This document shows, piece by piece, positions 19,555 through 29,414 of a stretch of 64,000 nucleotides of DNA. Source of the stretch: Pseudomonas sp. TH31 (GTDB taxonomy: Bacteria; Pseudomonadota; Gammaproteobacteria; Pseudomonadales; Pseudomonadaceae). A program made the translations under genes and the position numbers. The notes below the pieces were generated by a model. That model worked only from the letters and a program-made list of their open reading frames with translations. It ran no database searches and was not told the DNA's origin. The stretch lies in assembly GCF_016650815.1 (NCBI RefSeq), contig NZ_JAEKEZ010000013.1, positions 62,001 through 126,000 on the forward strand, in the 5' to 3' direction. Positions within the stretch are counted from its first letter, which is position 1; the number at the start of each line of letters is the position of its first letter.

Positions 19555-20945
19555 CCCAGTTGCGCCAAAGCCTGGCGGAAGGCCGGCGGCAGGTTGTTGC
19601 CGAAGTGGACCTTGCCGTCGGCCTGGGTGAAGATGCCCATTTTCGCCAGCCACTGTTCAAACTCTGGCGCCGGTTTCAACCCCAGGGTTTGCCGAGCGTA
19701 GAGGGCGTCGTGGAACGAAGTGGTCTGGTAGTTGAGCATGATGTCGTCGGAGCCGGGGATGCCCATGATGAAATTGATCCCGGCCACGCCCAGCAGGGTC
19801 AGCAGGGTGTCCATGTCGTCCTGGTCGGCTTCGGCGTGGTTGGTGTAGCAAATGTCGCAACCCATCGGCACGCCCAGTAGCTTGCCGCAGAAGTGGTCTT
19901 CGAGGCCGGCGCGGATGATCTGTTTGCCGTTGTAGAGGTATTCCGGGCCGATAAAGCCTACGACGGTGTTCACCAGAAACGGCTTGAAGTGGCGCGCCAC
20001 GGCGTAGGCCCGAGTCTCGCAGGTCTGTTGGTCGATGCCGTGGTGGGCGTTGGCCGACAGCGCGCTGCCCTGGCCGGTTTCGAAATACATCAGGTTTTGC
20101 CCGAGGGTGCCGCGGTTCAGGCTCAAGCCGGCGTCGTAGCCCTCCTGCAAAACATTCAGGTTGATGCCGAAACTGGCGTTGGCCGCTTCGGTGCCGGCGA
20201 TCGACTGGAATACCAGGTCCAGCGGCACGCCACGATTCACCGCCTCGATGGAGGTGGTGACGTGGGTCAGCACGCAAGCCTGAGTCGGAATGTCGTAGCG
20301 CTGGATGATCGCGTCGAGCATTTCCAGCATGGCGCAGATCGAGGCGATGCTGTCGGTGGCCGGGTTGATGCCGATCATCGCGTCGCCATTGCCGTACAGC
20401 AAGCCGTCAAGAATGCTCGCGGCGATGCCGGCCGGTTCGTCGGTGGGGTGATTGGGTTGCAGGCGTGTAGACAAGCGGCCACGCAAGCCCATCGTGCCGC
20501 GGAACTGGGTGACTACGCGGATTTTTTGCGCCACCAGCACCAGGTCCTGCACGCGCATGATCTTCGACACGGCGGCGGCCATTTCCGGCGTCAGGCCGGG
20601 CGCGAGGGCGCGCAGGCTCTGCTCGTCGGCGGCATCGCTGAGCAGCCAGTCGCGAAAGCCACCGACGGTCAGGTGGCTGACCACGGCAAAAGCTTGTTTG
20701 TCGTGGGTGTCGATGATCAGTCGGGTGACTTCATCGGCCTCGTAAGGAATCAGTACTTCTTGCAGGAAGTGGCTCAGCGGAATGTCCGCCAGAGCCATTT
20801 GAGCGGCCACACGTTCACCATCGTTGAGTGCGGCAACGCCGGCCAGAAAGTCCCCGGAGCGCGCCGGGCTGGCCTTGGCCATGACTTCCTTGAGGCTCTC
20901 GAAGCGGTAGGTCTGGGCGCCGACGGAATGGGCAAATGCGGCCAT
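19551..20945 (-). CDS. eutB: Ethanolamine ammonia-lyase large (heavy) subunit
   Basis: 464 residues, the catalytic TIM-barrel subunit of EutBC. Family sequence includes [52 protein letters not shown] and [19 protein letters not shown] strong ribosome site (AGGAGG) precedes the ATG by about eight bases. No other eut genes (microcompartment shell, EutA reactivase) are present, so this is the simple ethanolamine-as-nitrogen/carbon-source type. A REP pair separates it from eat. Confidence 0.97.
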   Translation of the reverse strand: MAAFAHSVGAQTYRFESLKEVMAKASPARSGDFLAGVAALNDGERVAAQMALADIPLSHFLQEVLIPYEADEVTRLIIDTHDKQAFAVVSHLTVGGFRDWLLSDAADEQSLRALAPGLTPEMAAAVSKIMRVQDLVLVAQKIRVVTQFRGTMGLRGRLSTRLQPNHPTDEPAGIAASILDGLLYGNGDAMIGINPATDSIASICAMLEMLDAIIQRYDIPTQACVLTHVTTSIEAVNRGVPLDLVFQSIAGTEAANASFGINLNVLQEGYDAGLSLNRGTLGQNLMYFETGQGSALSANAHHGIDQQTCETRAYAVARHFKPFLVNTVVGFIGPEYLYNGKQIIRAGLEDHFCGKLLGVPMGCDICYTNHAEADQDDMDTLLTLLGVAGINFIMGIPGSDDIMLNYQTTSFHDALYARQTLGLKPAPEFEQWLAKMGIFTQADGKVHFGNNLPPAFRQALAQLG

Positions 20946-21000
20946 GGGACGGGGTCCTCCTGATTCTGTAAATGACTCAAATACACCGCTATCCCGGTGT

Positions 21001-21080
21001 AGGAGCTGCCGAAGGCTGCGATCTTTTGATCTTGCCTGTTAAAAAACAAGATCAAAAGATCGCAGCCTTCGGCAGCTCCT
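21001..21080. repeat. REP inverted pair, GATCGCAGCCTTCGGCAG type
   Basis: Perfect 33-base arms (21001-21033 and 21048-21080) around a 14-base loop, between eat and eutB. In an eat-eutB transcript this would form a very stable hairpin that could lower downstream eutBC expression or protect the eat message. Confidence 0.85.
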
Positions 21081-21145
21081 GCAGGGGCGGCCGCGTGCAC
21101 TTCGATGTAGCAGGCGCCGGGCACTGAGCCCGGCGCCGGTGCAAC

Positions 21146-22516
21146 TTAGTTACCTGTGAGCATAGCGTCCGCCGGTGCGTCGGAGCGCTGCTTGGCGGTC
21201 AGTTGGAAATACAGGTAGCCGGCAGCCATGAAACCGAGGAATACCAGGCCAATCACCGTGTTGAACCACGCCATCGCCACCAGGCACACCACCGCCAGAA
21301 ACAACGCAATCCCCGGCACAATCGGATAGCCCGGTGCGCGGAAGGTGCGTTCCAGGTTCGGCTCGGTTTTACGCAGTTTGAACAGGCTCAGCATACTGAT
21401 GATGTACATCACGATGGCGCCGAATACCGACATGGTGATCATCGCTGCCGTCAGGGTCATGCCTTGCAGATTGACCAGGCCGTCGCTGTAGATCGCCGCG
21501 ATGCCAATCACGCCGCCAGCCAGGATCGCCCGGTGCGGGGTCTGGAAGCGCGAGAGTTTGGCCAGGCCTTTAGGCAGGTAACCGGCGCGGGCCAGTGCGA
21601 AGAACTGCCGCGAGTAGCCAAGGATGATCCCGTGGAAACTCGCCACCAGGCCGAACAGGCCGATCCAGACCAGCATGTGCATCCAGCTCGAATTGTTGCC
21701 GACCACGGCTTTCATCGCCTGGGGCAGTGGGTCGTTGATGTTCGCCAGTTGACGCCAATCGCCCACGCCGCCCGCCATGACCATCACGCCGATGGCCAGG
21801 AACACCAGGGTCAGGATGCCGCTGACATAGGCTTTGGGAATCGTCCGTTTCGGGTCTTTGGCTTCCTCGGCCGCCATGGCCGCGCCTTCAATGGCCAGGA
21901 AAAACCAGATCGCAAAGGGGATCGCCGCAAAGATGCCGGGGATCGAGGCCATGGTGAATTCGTTGGAGCCCGACCAGCCGTTGAGGACGAAATTGCTGAA
22001 GCTGAAGCCCGGCGCCACCACGCCCATGAATACCAGCAGCTCGGCAACCGCGAGCACGGTGACCACCAGTTCAAACGTCGCGGCAATGCTGACGCCGAGA
22101 ATGTTCAGGCCCATGAACACGAAATAGGCGCCGACCGCTGCAATCTTCGGGTCCAGATCCGGGTATTGCACGTTGAGATAAGCGCCGATGGCCATGGCAA
22201 TCGCCGGCGGCGCAAAGACGAACTCGATCAGGGTGGCGATGCCGGCGATCAATCCACCTTTCTCACCAAACGCCCGCCGGCTATAGGCAAACGGCCCGCC
22301 AGCGTGGGGGATTGCGGTGGTCAATTCAGTGAAGCTGAAGATGAAGCAGGTGTACATCGTCGCCACCATCAACGCAGTGACGAGAAAACCCAGGGTGCCT
22401 GCGGTGCCCCAGCCGTAACTCCAGCCGAAGTATTCGCCGGAAATCACCAGGCCGACGGCAATACCCCATAAGTGCAGGGTGCCGAGTGTGGGTTTGAGCT
22501 GTGTCGTCGAAGTCAT
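21146..22516 (-). CDS. eat: Ethanolamine permease (APC superfamily)
   Basis: 456-residue integral membrane transporter with about 12 hydrophobic segments. It belongs to the amino acid-polyamine-organocation superfamily (GEYFGWSYGWGTAGTLGFLV near the N terminus, FTELTTAIPHAGGPFAYSRRAFG, AIEGAAMAAEEAKDPKRTIP). The Eat subfamily imports ethanolamine, consistent with eutBC directly downstream. The start at 22516 follows AGAGAGGACTT, a good ribosome site; the much longer upstream frame runs through a REP and is not real. A -24/-12 promoter candidate lies about 100 bases upstream. Confidence 0.94.
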   Translation of the reverse strand: MTSTTQLKPTLGTLHLWGIAVGLVISGEYFGWSYGWGTAGTLGFLVTALMVATMYTCFIFSFTELTTAIPHAGGPFAYSRRAFGEKGGLIAGIATLIEFVFAPPAIAMAIGAYLNVQYPDLDPKIAAVGAYFVFMGLNILGVSIAATFELVVTVLAVAELLVFMGVVAPGFSFSNFVLNGWSGSNEFTMASIPGIFAAIPFAIWFFLAIEGAAMAAEEAKDPKRTIPKAYVSGILTLVFLAIGVMVMAGGVGDWRQLANINDPLPQAMKAVVGNNSSWMHMLVWIGLFGLVASFHGIILGYSRQFFALARAGYLPKGLAKLSRFQTPHRAILAGGVIGIAAIYSDGLVNLQGMTLTAAMITMSVFGAIVMYIISMLSLFKLRKTEPNLERTFRAPGYPIVPGIALFLAVVCLVAMAWFNTVIGLVFLGFMAAGYLYFQLTAKQRSDAPADAMLTGN

Positions 22517-22617
22517 AAGTCCTCTCTGTTTTTTATTGTTTGATCTGTTGGACTTTCGGGTGCAGCAGTTGGGTTGATGAACGCTGTTCACGCAGCGGTT
22601 TATCTGTGGAGCGGGCA

Positions 22618-22633
22618 CGCAAAGCCCGTGCCA
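22618..22633 (-). promoter_or_regulatory. Candidate sigma-54 promoter for eat-eutBC
   Basis: On the minus strand TGGCACGGGCTTTGCG matches the RpoN consensus TGGCACG-N4-TTGC exactly, about 100 bases upstream of the eat start. It lies in a GGCAC/GTGCC dyad, so a chance hairpin is possible. The location and the nearby EatR gene favour a real promoter. Confidence 0.55.
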
Positions 22634-22672
22634 GAGCGGCAGGGCGATGTTCGTTGTGTCATGGGGGGCGTC

Positions 22673-22737
22673 ATCGCGAGCAAGCTTTGCTCCTACGGGT
22701 ACAACGCAATCCTGTAGGAGCAAGGCTTGCCCGCGAT
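22673..22737. repeat. REP inverted pair, TAGGAGCAAGGCTTGC type
   Basis: 24-base arms (22673-22696 and 22714-22737) with two or three mismatches around a 17-base loop, between exaC and the eat promoter. It may terminate or stabilise the exaC message. Confidence 0.8.
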
Positions 22738-22763
22738 AGCCATTACGCGGTATCGCGCCGGGT

Positions 22764-24284
22764 TTAGAAGAAGCCCAACGGATTGATGTCGTAGCTCACC
22801 AGCAGGTTTTTGGTCTGCTGATAGTGGTCGAGCATCATTTTGTGGGTTTCACGGCCGACGCCGGACTTTTTGTAGCCACCGAACGCGGCATGCGCCGGGT
22901 ACAGGTGGTAACAGTTGGTCCACACACGACCGGCCTTGATGGCGCGGCCCATGCGGTAGGCGCGGTTGATGTCGCGAGTCCAGAGGCCGGCACCCAGGCC
23001 GAACTCGGTGTCGTTGGCGATGGCCAGGGCTTCGGCTTCGTCCTTGAACGTGGTGATGCTCACCACCGGGCCAAAGATTTCTTCCTGGAACACGCGCATT
23101 TTGTTGGTGCCCTTGAGCAGGGTCGGCTGGATGTAATACCCGGTCGCCAGGTTGCCCTCGAGTTTTTCCACCTTGCCGCCAGTCAGCAGCTCGGCACCTT
23201 CGCCCTTGGCGATTTCCAGGTACGAAAGGATTTTGTCGAATTGCTGCTCGGATGCCTGGGCGCCGACCATGGTGTCGGTGTCCAGCGGGTCACCACGTTT
23301 GATCGACAGGACTTTCTTCATCACGACTTTCATGAAGTCGTCGTAGATCGATTCCTGAACCAGTGCGCGGGACGGGCAGGTACAGACTTCGCCCTGGTTG
23401 AAGAACGCGAGCACCAGGCCTTCAGCGGCTTTCTCGATGAAAGTCGGTTCGGCTTGCATGATGTCGGCGAAGAAGATGTTCGGCGACTTGCCACCCAGCT
23501 CCACGGTGGACGGAATAATGTTTTCGGCGGCTGCGTGCATGATGTGCGAGCCGACCGGGGTCGAGCCGGTGAAGGCGATCTTGGCGATGCGCTTGCTGGT
23601 GGCCAGGGCTTCGCCGGCTTCTTTGCCGAACCCTTGCACCACGTTGAGCACGCCGGGTGGCAGCAGGTCGCCGATCAGTTCCATCAGCACGGTGATGCCC
23701 AGCGGGGTTTGCTCGGCAGGCTTGAGCACCACGCAGTTACCGGCAGCCAGGGCCGGGGCGAGTTTCCAGGCGGCCATCAGGATCGGGAAGTTCCACGGGA
23801 TGATCTGCCCGACCACGCCCAGCGGTTCATGGATGTGATACGCCACCGTGTTGCCGTCGATCTCGGCAGCGCTGCCTTCCTGGGCGCGGATGCAACCGGC
23901 GAAGTAGCGGAAGTGATCCGCCGCCAGCGGGATGTCGGCGTTGAGGGTTTCGCGAACGGCTTTGCCGTTGTCCCAGGATTCGGTGATTGCCAGCAGTTCC
24001 AGGTTTTGCTCGATGCGGTCGGCGATTTTCAACAGCACCAGCGAGCGCGCCTGGGCGGACGTGGCGCCCCAGGCATCGGCCGCGGCGTGGGCAGCGTCCA
24101 GGGCTTTGTCGATGTCTTCAGCCGTGGAGCGCGGGAATTCGGCAATCGGTTGGCCATTCACTGGCGAGGTATTGGTGAAGTACTGACCTTTAACAGGCGC
24201 GACGAACTCGCCGCCGATGTAGTTACCGTATTTGCTCTTGAACGAAACGATAGCGCCTTCAGTACCGGGGTGAGCGTAACGCAT
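22764..24284 (-). CDS. exaC: NAD-dependent aldehyde dehydrogenase (acetaldehyde oxidation)
   Basis: 506 residues of the ALDH superfamily, closest to ExaC/AcoD-type enzymes. Catalytic glutamate lies in VELGGKSPN, catalytic cysteine in [12 protein letters not shown], and the NAD-binding loop in AFTGSTPVG. The role here is oxidising the acetaldehyde made by EutBC to acetate. The start at 24284 has AAGGAGAA five to ten bases upstream and opens [20 protein letters not shown], as in homologues; upstream in-frame codons are untranslated leader. A sigma-54 promoter candidate 210 bases upstream and three dyads beyond it suggest control by EatR. Confidence 0.94.
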   Translation of the reverse strand: MRYAHPGTEGAIVSFKSKYGNYIGGEFVAPVKGQYFTNTSPVNGQPIAEFPRSTAEDIDKALDAAHAAADAWGATSAQARSLVLLKIADRIEQNLELLAITESWDNGKAVRETLNADIPLAADHFRYFAGCIRAQEGSAAEIDGNTVAYHIHEPLGVVGQIIPWNFPILMAAWKLAPALAAGNCVVLKPAEQTPLGITVLMELIGDLLPPGVLNVVQGFGKEAGEALATSKRIAKIAFTGSTPVGSHIMHAAAENIIPSTVELGGKSPNIFFADIMQAEPTFIEKAAEGLVLAFFNQGEVCTCPSRALVQESIYDDFMKVVMKKVLSIKRGDPLDTDTMVGAQASEQQFDKILSYLEIAKGEGAELLTGGKVEKLEGNLATGYYIQPTLLKGTNKMRVFQEEIFGPVVSITTFKDEAEALAIANDTEFGLGAGLWTRDINRAYRMGRAIKAGRVWTNCYHLYPAHAAFGGYKKSGVGRETHKMMLDHYQQTKNLLVSYDINPLGFF

Positions 24285-24492
24285 GGTGGATTCTCCTTGG
24301 CTTTTGTGCTTATCAGGCTCAGTACGAAAACTGCCTGCGCGACGATCATGCTGCGTTAAAAACAGACTCGGAATGCTCATGTAGGTCCCCTGCACTCCGC
24401 TTCCTCGCCTGTTTTTGCCTTGCCTGATCGCCGCTCGGCGAGTTTTCGTACCGACCCTGGGGAGAGCGCATGTGCGCTTGTTATAAGCGTAG

Positions 24493-24508
24493 AGCAAAGG
24501 TTGGGCCA
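24493..24508 (-). promoter_or_regulatory. Candidate sigma-54 promoter for exaC
   Basis: Minus strand TGGCCCAACCTTTGCT fits TGGCAC-N5-TTGCW with one change (C for A) and correct spacing between the GG and GC dinucleotides. Transcription would begin near 24481, leaving a leader of about 195 bases. Confidence 0.6.
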
Positions 24509-24571
24509 CTGCCTTGCAGGTCAGGCAAATCAAGGCCTTGCGCAGTTTATGTCGGACAAGCGGGCAGCGCC

Positions 24572-24632
24572 TGTGACGGTTTCGGTACAGCCTGGGTGAC
24601 ACTTTGTACCGCTTGTGGCACAGCCTGTGACC
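24572..24632. promoter_or_regulatory. Three phased dyads, probable EatR enhancer sites
   Basis: GGTGACACTTTGTACC (24595-24610) and GGCACAGCCTGTGACC (24617-24632) are 16-base dyads around ACA-N3-TGT, 22 bases apart. A weaker third copy, GTGACGGTTTCGGTAC, lies about 22 bases further on (24573-24588). They sit 65 to 125 bases upstream of the -24 element of exaC, the usual place for a sigma-54 activator. Confidence 0.5.
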
Positions 24633-24741
24633 GGGCGGTCTTGCCAGCATTGCAATGAAGGCTTGGCTGGAGGATGCTCCGTATTCATATGACTACGTCA
24701 TTGGGATGCACACCTTTGATGGCTGCTGCATAACCCCTGTA

Positions 24742-24835
24742 GGAGCTGCCGAGTGAAACGAGGCTGCGATCTTTTGATTTTGCTTTTGAAGAAACAAGAT
24801 CAAAAGATCGCAGCCTCGTTTCACTCGGCAGCTCC
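24742..24835. repeat. REP inverted pair, variant of the GATCGCAGCC type
   Basis: Arms of about 39 bases (24742-24780 and 24796-24835) almost fully complementary, with a GAGTGAAACGAGG insert in place of the usual GAAGG. Lies about 40 bases before eatR. Confidence 0.85.
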
Positions 24836-24875
24836 GACACGTGTGGTGTAAGCGGCTCGGGGAGAATAATAAGAA

Positions 24876-26795
24876 ATGCACGACAACCATTTGAGTCGCC
24901 ATGCCCAGCAAGTCCTGACCGTTACCCAGGGCAAATCGCACCTGCATGGCCCCGGCAGCGATCCGTCGATTGCCCGTTCCTGGCTGCGCTGTCTTGAGGA
25001 CTATCACCTCGACCCGGCCCTGACCATTGCGCCGACGGTGCTGGAACACGGGCGCGTACTGGAAAGCCGCGAACGCTTGCAGCAAGTGCTGCAGATCGCC
25101 GGCAACGAAATGACCAGCCTCCACCAGCAGCTCTCCGGCGCCGGCCACGCGGTGCTGCTGACCGACGCCCGCGGGGTGATCCTTAATTGCGTCACGGCCC
25201 CCGCCGAACGGAAGATCTTCGAGCGCGCCGGGCTCTGGCTCGGCGCTGACTGGAGCGAAGCCTGCGAAGGCACCAACGGCATCGGCACCTGCCTGGTGGA
25301 GCGCCAATCGCTGACGATTCACCAGGACGAACACTTTCGCGGCCGCCACACCGGCCTGACCTGCTCGGCGAGCCCGGTGTTCGACCCGCATGGCGAACTG
25401 CTGGCGGTGCTTGACGTCTCTTCCGCGCGCCACGAAGTCTCGCGCCAGAGCCAGTTCCACACCATGGCGCTGGTCAATCTTTCGGCGAAGATGATCGAGA
25501 GCTGTTATTTCCTGCGTTACTTCGACAATCAATGGTTGCTGCGTTTTCACTTGCAGGCCGAATCCGTCGGGCTGTTCAGTGAAGGTCTGCTGGCGTTCGA
25601 TGGCGAAGGGCGGATCAGTGCGGTCAACCAGAGCGCGTTGAACCTGCTGGGACACATACGCGGCGGACTGCTGGGTAAACCGGTGGAAGCGTTTTTCGAT
25701 TGCTCGCTGGATGAGTTGCTCGGCTGCGCGAGCGTAAATGCCAGCACCAGTTGGCCGTTGCGCACTCGTGATGGGCGCAGTCTGTTTGCCGTGTTGCGCG
25801 GCCAGCCGCGCAGTATTCCGGTGCCGCTGGTGCAACGTCCGGTGATTGCCGAACGCCCGCGTTTGTCCGGCATCTGCCTGGGCGATGCGGCATTGCAGGA
25901 AGACTTCCGCAAGGCCCTGCGGGTGTTCGAACGGGACGTGCCGCTGCTGATCAATGGCGAAACCGGTTCCGGCAAGGAAGCTTTCGCCAAAGCCGTGCAC
26001 CACGCCAGCCAACGGGCCGAAAAGTCCTTCGTCGCCCTCAACTGCGCGGCCATCCCCGAAAGCCTGATCGAAAGCGAACTGTTCGGCTATCGCGGTGGCA
26101 GCTTTACCGGTGCGCGCAAGGAAGGCATGCGCGGCAAGTTGCAGCAGGCCGATGGCGGTACGTTGTTCCTTGATGAAATCGGCGACATGCCGCTGGCCTT
26201 GCAGACTCGGCTATTAAGGGTGCTGGAAGATCGCCAGGTGGTGCCGATTGGCGGTGAACCGGAGTCGGTCAACGTCAGAATTATCAGCGCCACCCACCGG
26301 AATTTGCTCGATCGGGTGCAGGACGGCAGCTTCCGCGAGGATTTGTACTACCGACTCAATGGCCTGGAAGTCGCGTTGCCGGCCTTGCGTGAGCGCAGCG
26401 ATAAATCCCAGTTGCTCGATTTTTTGTTGGCCGAAGAGGCGGGCGGGGAAACAGTGCTGATTGATCAACCGGCGCGGCAGGCCTTGCTTGGTTTTGCCTG
26501 GCCGGGGAATGTGCGGCAGTTGCGTAATGTGCTGCGCACCCTGGCGGCGTTGTGTGATGGCGGGCGGATCGGGCTGGAGGATTTGCCGGCGATGATTCGT
26601 CAGGCCCGGCCGGCGGTTGCGTTGGTGGTTGAGGAACCGTCGGAGCATCCGCTGGATGATGCCGAGCGGCTGGCGCTGTTGAATGCGCTGGAGCAGACGC
26701 GCTGGCATATGACGCACACCGCTGAACAGCTCGGTGTCAGCCGCAATACCCTTTATAGAAAACTGCGCAAACACGGCATCGCCCGTTCTGCGTAA
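24876..26795 (+). CDS. eatR: Sigma-54-dependent activator of ethanolamine catabolism (EatR/AcoR-like)
   Basis: 639 residues: an AcoR-type sensory region with a GAF domain (residues about 70-230), an AAA+ domain and a Fis-type DNA-binding end. Walker A is GETGSGKE, Walker B GGTLFLDEIGDMP, and the sigma-54 contact loop reads GSFTGA rather than GAFTGA. The helix-turn-helix is THTAEQLGVSRNTLYRKLRKHG. Divergence from exaC and the -24/-12 sites identify it as the counterpart of P. aeruginosa EatR, which with RpoN activates ethanolamine genes. Effector identity is inferred from context. Confidence 0.9.
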   Translation: MHDNHLSRHAQQVLTVTQGKSHLHGPGSDPSIARSWLRCLEDYHLDPALTIAPTVLEHGRVLESRERLQQVLQIAGNEMTSLHQQLSGAGHAVLLTDARGVILNCVTAPAERKIFERAGLWLGADWSEACEGTNGIGTCLVERQSLTIHQDEHFRGRHTGLTCSASPVFDPHGELLAVLDVSSARHEVSRQSQFHTMALVNLSAKMIESCYFLRYFDNQWLLRFHLQAESVGLFSEGLLAFDGEGRISAVNQSALNLLGHIRGGLLGKPVEAFFDCSLDELLGCASVNASTSWPLRTRDGRSLFAVLRGQPRSIPVPLVQRPVIAERPRLSGICLGDAALQEDFRKALRVFERDVPLLINGETGSGKEAFAKAVHHASQRAEKSFVALNCAAIPESLIESELFGYRGGSFTGARKEGMRGKLQQADGGTLFLDEIGDMPLALQTRLLRVLEDRQVVPIGGEPESVNVRIISATHRNLLDRVQDGSFREDLYYRLNGLEVALPALRERSDKSQLLDFLLAEEAGGETVLIDQPARQALLGFAWPGNVRQLRNVLRTLAALCDGGRIGLEDLPAMIRQARPAVALVVEEPSEHPLDDAERLALLNALEQTRWHMTHTAEQLGVSRNTLYRKLRKHGIARSA

Positions 26796-26799
26796 CTGA

Positions 26800-26889
26800 T
26801 CGTTCCCACGCGCCCCGTGGAAATGCCTCAACGGACGCACCGCGTTCGGCCCTGGATGGGGTGCATTCCCGCGCAGAGCGTGGGAACGA
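26800..26889. repeat. Inverted repeat, TCGTTCCCACGC type
   Basis: 12-base perfect ends (26800-26811 and 26878-26889) enclose further partial pairing. This motif differs from the other REP families. It begins a few bases after the eatR stop and may serve as its 3' hairpin. Confidence 0.75.
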
Positions 26890-26904
26890 CCATGTGCGCG
26901 ATCT

Positions 26905-26994
26905 CGTAGGAGCGAGGCTTGCCCGCGAACAACGATAACGCGGTTTACCCGTCAAACCGCATGATGGCCTTCGCGGGCAAGCCTCGCTCCTACG
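26905..26994. repeat. REP inverted pair, TAGGAGCGAGGCTTGC type
   Basis: Perfect 24-base arms (26905-26928 and 26971-26994) around a 42-base spacer with an inner ACGCGGTTT/AAACCGC dyad, between eatR and mpl. Confidence 0.85.
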
Positions 26995-27079
26995 GGGGCG
27001 GCGGTGTTTGATCTTCAAACACAAGGTGCGATTTTCCCCTCCCTACGCTAACCTGCGGCCATGTTTTACGAGGTCGACT

Positions 27080-28429
27080 ATGCACATTCATATTCTGGGT
27101 ATCTGCGGCACTTTCATGGGGTCGATGGCGGTTCTGGCCAAAGAACTGGGCCATCATGTGACCGGCTCCGATGCCAACGTCTATCCGCCGATGAGCACTC
27201 AGCTTGAGGCTCAGGGCATTCAGTTGACCCAAGGCTACGATCCCGCCCAGCTCGATCCGGCTCCGGATCTGGTGGTGATTGGCAACGCCATGTCTCGCGG
27301 CAACCCGGCCGTCGAGTACGTACTGAACAAAGGCCTGCCCTACGTTTCCGGCCCGCAATGGCTGGCGGATCACGTGCTGCAAGGTCGCTGGGTGCTGGCC
27401 GTTGCCGGTACTCACGGCAAGACCACCACCAGCAGCATGCTCGCCTGGGTGCTGGAGCACGCGGGCATGAGCCCGGGTTTCCTGATCGGCGGCGTGCCGC
27501 AGAATTTCTCGGTGTCCGCTCGTTTGGGGGGTACCCCGTTCTTTGTGATCGAAGCCGACGAATACGACAGCGCATTCTTCGACAAGCGCTCCAAGTTCGT
27601 TCACTACCGCCCCCGCACGGCGATCCTGAACAACCTTGAGTTCGATCACGCCGACATCTTCCCCGATCTACCAGCCATCGAGCGGCAGTTCCACCATTTG
27701 GTACGGACCATTCCGAGCGAAGGCCTGGTGATCCATCCGACCACCGAGCCGGCGCTCAAGCGCGTGATCGAAATGGGCTGCTGGACCCCGGTGCAAACTA
27801 CCGGTGCCGGCGGTCAGTGGCAGGTCAAACTGCTGAGTGAAGACGGTTCCAAGTTTGAAGTGATGTTCGAAGGCGTTGCCCAGGGCGTGGTCGAGTGGGA
27901 CATGACCGGCCAGCACAACGTCGCCAACGCCTTGGCGACCCTGGCGGCGGCCCGCCATGTCGGCGTGGTGCCGTCCATGGGCATTGCGGCGCTGAGTGCG
28001 TTCAAAAGCGTGAAGCGCCGGATGGAGAAAGTCGCGCAAGTGCGTGGCATCACCATCTACGATGACTTCGCCCACCACCCGACTGCCATTGCCACCACGC
28101 TCGATGGTCTGCGCAAACACATTGGCGATGCGCCTCTGATCGCGATCATCGAGCCGCGCTCCAACTCCATGAAGCTCGGCGCGCACCGTGACGGTTTGCC
28201 GGAAAGCGTGGTCGATGCCGATCAGGTGATCTGGTACGCGCCAGCCAATCTCGGCTGGGACCTGGCGGGGACAGCAGCGCTGTGCACCGTGCCGTCGATT
28301 GTCAGCGACTCACTCGAGGGCATCATCGAACGCGTGAAGAGCCAGGCCCAGCCCGGCACTCACGTGGTGATCATGAGCAACGGCGGCTTCGGCGGCCTGC
28401 ACGGCAAACTCGCCGAGGCGCTGCAATGA
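27080..28429 (+). CDS. mpl: UDP-MurNAc:L-Ala-gamma-D-Glu-meso-DAP ligase (murein peptide ligase)
   Basis: Mpl reattaches tripeptide recovered from the old wall to UDP-N-acetylmuramate, a peptidoglycan recycling step. The 449-residue product shows [17 protein letters not shown] at the N terminus, the ATP-binding loop [14 protein letters not shown] and [16 protein letters not shown], all typical of the Mur ligase family. The start at 27080 follows an ACGAGG ribosome site; the frame upstream is not conserved. Its stop overlaps ubiX as ATGA. Confidence 0.96.
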   Translation: MHIHILGICGTFMGSMAVLAKELGHHVTGSDANVYPPMSTQLEAQGIQLTQGYDPAQLDPAPDLVVIGNAMSRGNPAVEYVLNKGLPYVSGPQWLADHVLQGRWVLAVAGTHGKTTTSSMLAWVLEHAGMSPGFLIGGVPQNFSVSARLGGTPFFVIEADEYDSAFFDKRSKFVHYRPRTAILNNLEFDHADIFPDLPAIERQFHHLVRTIPSEGLVIHPTTEPALKRVIEMGCWTPVQTTGAGGQWQVKLLSEDGSKFEVMFEGVAQGVVEWDMTGQHNVANALATLAAARHVGVVPSMGIAALSAFKSVKRRMEKVAQVRGITIYDDFAHHPTAIATTLDGLRKHIGDAPLIAIIEPRSNSMKLGAHRDGLPESVVDADQVIWYAPANLGWDLAGTAALCTVPSIVSDSLEGIIERVKSQAQPGTHVVIMSNGGFGGLHGKLAEALQ

Positions 28430-29058
28430 ACAATGGCCCGGAGCGCATTACGCTGGCGATGACCGGTGCTTCCGGCGCCCAGTACGGCTTGCGCCTGCTT
28501 GATTGCCTGGTGCGCGAGGACCGGGAGGTGCACTTCCTGATCTCCAAGGCTGCGCAACTGGTGATGGCCACCGAGACTGACGTGACGCTGCCGCCCAAAC
28601 CGCAAACCATGCAGGCGTTCCTGACCGAATACACCGGGGCTGCCGCCGGGCAAATCAAGGTGTACGGCAAGGAAGACTGGATGTCGCCGGTGGCGTCGGG
28701 CTCCGGTGCGCCAGCGGCGATGGTGGTGGTGCCGTGCTCGACGGGGACCTTGTCGGCCATCGCGACCGGTGCCTGCAATAACCTGATCGAGCGCGCCGCC
28801 GACGTGACCTTGAAGGAGCGCCGCCAGTTGATTCTGGTGCCGCGTGAGGCGCCGTACTCGAGTATTCATCTGGAGCACATGCTCAAGTTATCGAACATGG
28901 GCGTGACGATTTTGCCGGCGTCGCCGGGTTTCTATCATCAGCCACAGACCATTGATGACCTGATCGACTTCGTCGTCGCGCGGATTCTCAATCTGTTGAA
29001 CATTCCTCAGGACATGCTGCCGCGTTGGGGCGAGCATCATTTGAGCAGCGATGAATAA
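28426..29058 (+). CDS. ubiX: Flavin prenyltransferase
   Basis: UbiX prenylates FMN to make the cofactor of UbiD, the decarboxylase of ubiquinone synthesis. 210 residues with the flavoprotein motif [41 protein letters not shown] and [17 protein letters not shown]. The ATG at 28426 overlaps the mpl stop. The mpl-ubiX pairing is as in other pseudomonads. Confidence 0.96.
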   Translation: MNNGPERITLAMTGASGAQYGLRLLDCLVREDREVHFLISKAAQLVMATETDVTLPPKPQTMQAFLTEYTGAAAGQIKVYGKEDWMSPVASGSGAPAAMVVVPCSTGTLSAIATGACNNLIERAADVTLKERRQLILVPREAPYSSIHLEHMLKLSNMGVTILPASPGFYHQPQTIDDLIDFVVARILNLLNIPQDMLPRWGEHHLSSDE

Positions 29059-29335
29059 GCTGCTGATGGTGCTACTGGCGTTGCAGCTGGCCGGATGCGC
29101 CACCGCACGCACCCTGAATGCCGCGCAACCGGGTGCGCCGGTGGTGTATTCGGGGACTCGGCTGGATTTGTATGCGATGAACGGTGGTTGTTGCGCCAAG
29201 GACCGTTTCGGTGCAGAAGCCCCGAGTTATCCCAATGTCGACCTGCCGGCCAGTGCGTTGCTCGACACGCTGTTGTTGCCGTTGTCGGTGTTGACGGTGA
29301 TTGGGGTTGGGTTTCAGGCGACGGGTGGGTTGTAA
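29051..29335 (+). CDS. Small lipoprotein, YceK/YidQ-like
   Basis: 94 residues. [20 protein letters not shown] is a lipoprotein signal with lipobox LAGC, so it should be lipidated at Cys16. The rest, with [14 protein letters not shown] and [16 protein letters not shown], resembles the YceK family, usually an outer-membrane lipoprotein of unknown role. It overlaps ubiX by eight bases. Confidence 0.8.
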   Translation: MNKLLMVLLALQLAGCATARTLNAAQPGAPVVYSGTRLDLYAMNGGCCAKDRFGAEAPSYPNVDLPASALLDTLLLPLSVLTVIGVGFQATGGL

Positions 29336-29345
29336 AAAGCCAAAG

Positions 29346-29411
29346 CAAAAGATCGCAGCCTTCGGCAGCTCCTACGCGCCTTAGGGCGCTGCCGTAGGCT
29401 GCGATCTTTTG
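29346..29411. repeat. REP inverted pair, GATCGCAGCCTTCGGCAG type
   Basis: 23-base arms (29346-29368 and 29389-29411) with one mismatch around a 20-base loop, placed between the converging ends of the lipoprotein gene and the next gene; it could terminate both. Confidence 0.85.
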
Positions 29412-29414
29412 ATC

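Larger units (their letters stand above)
24285..24875. other. Divergent control region between exaC and eatR
   Basis: Nearly 600 bases without a gene. It holds an exaC leader of about 200 bases, the -24/-12 promoter candidate (24493-24508), three similar dyads (24572-24632) and a long REP pair (24742-24835) shortly before eatR. Short frames inside have no ribosome sites or family resemblance. Confidence 0.7.
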
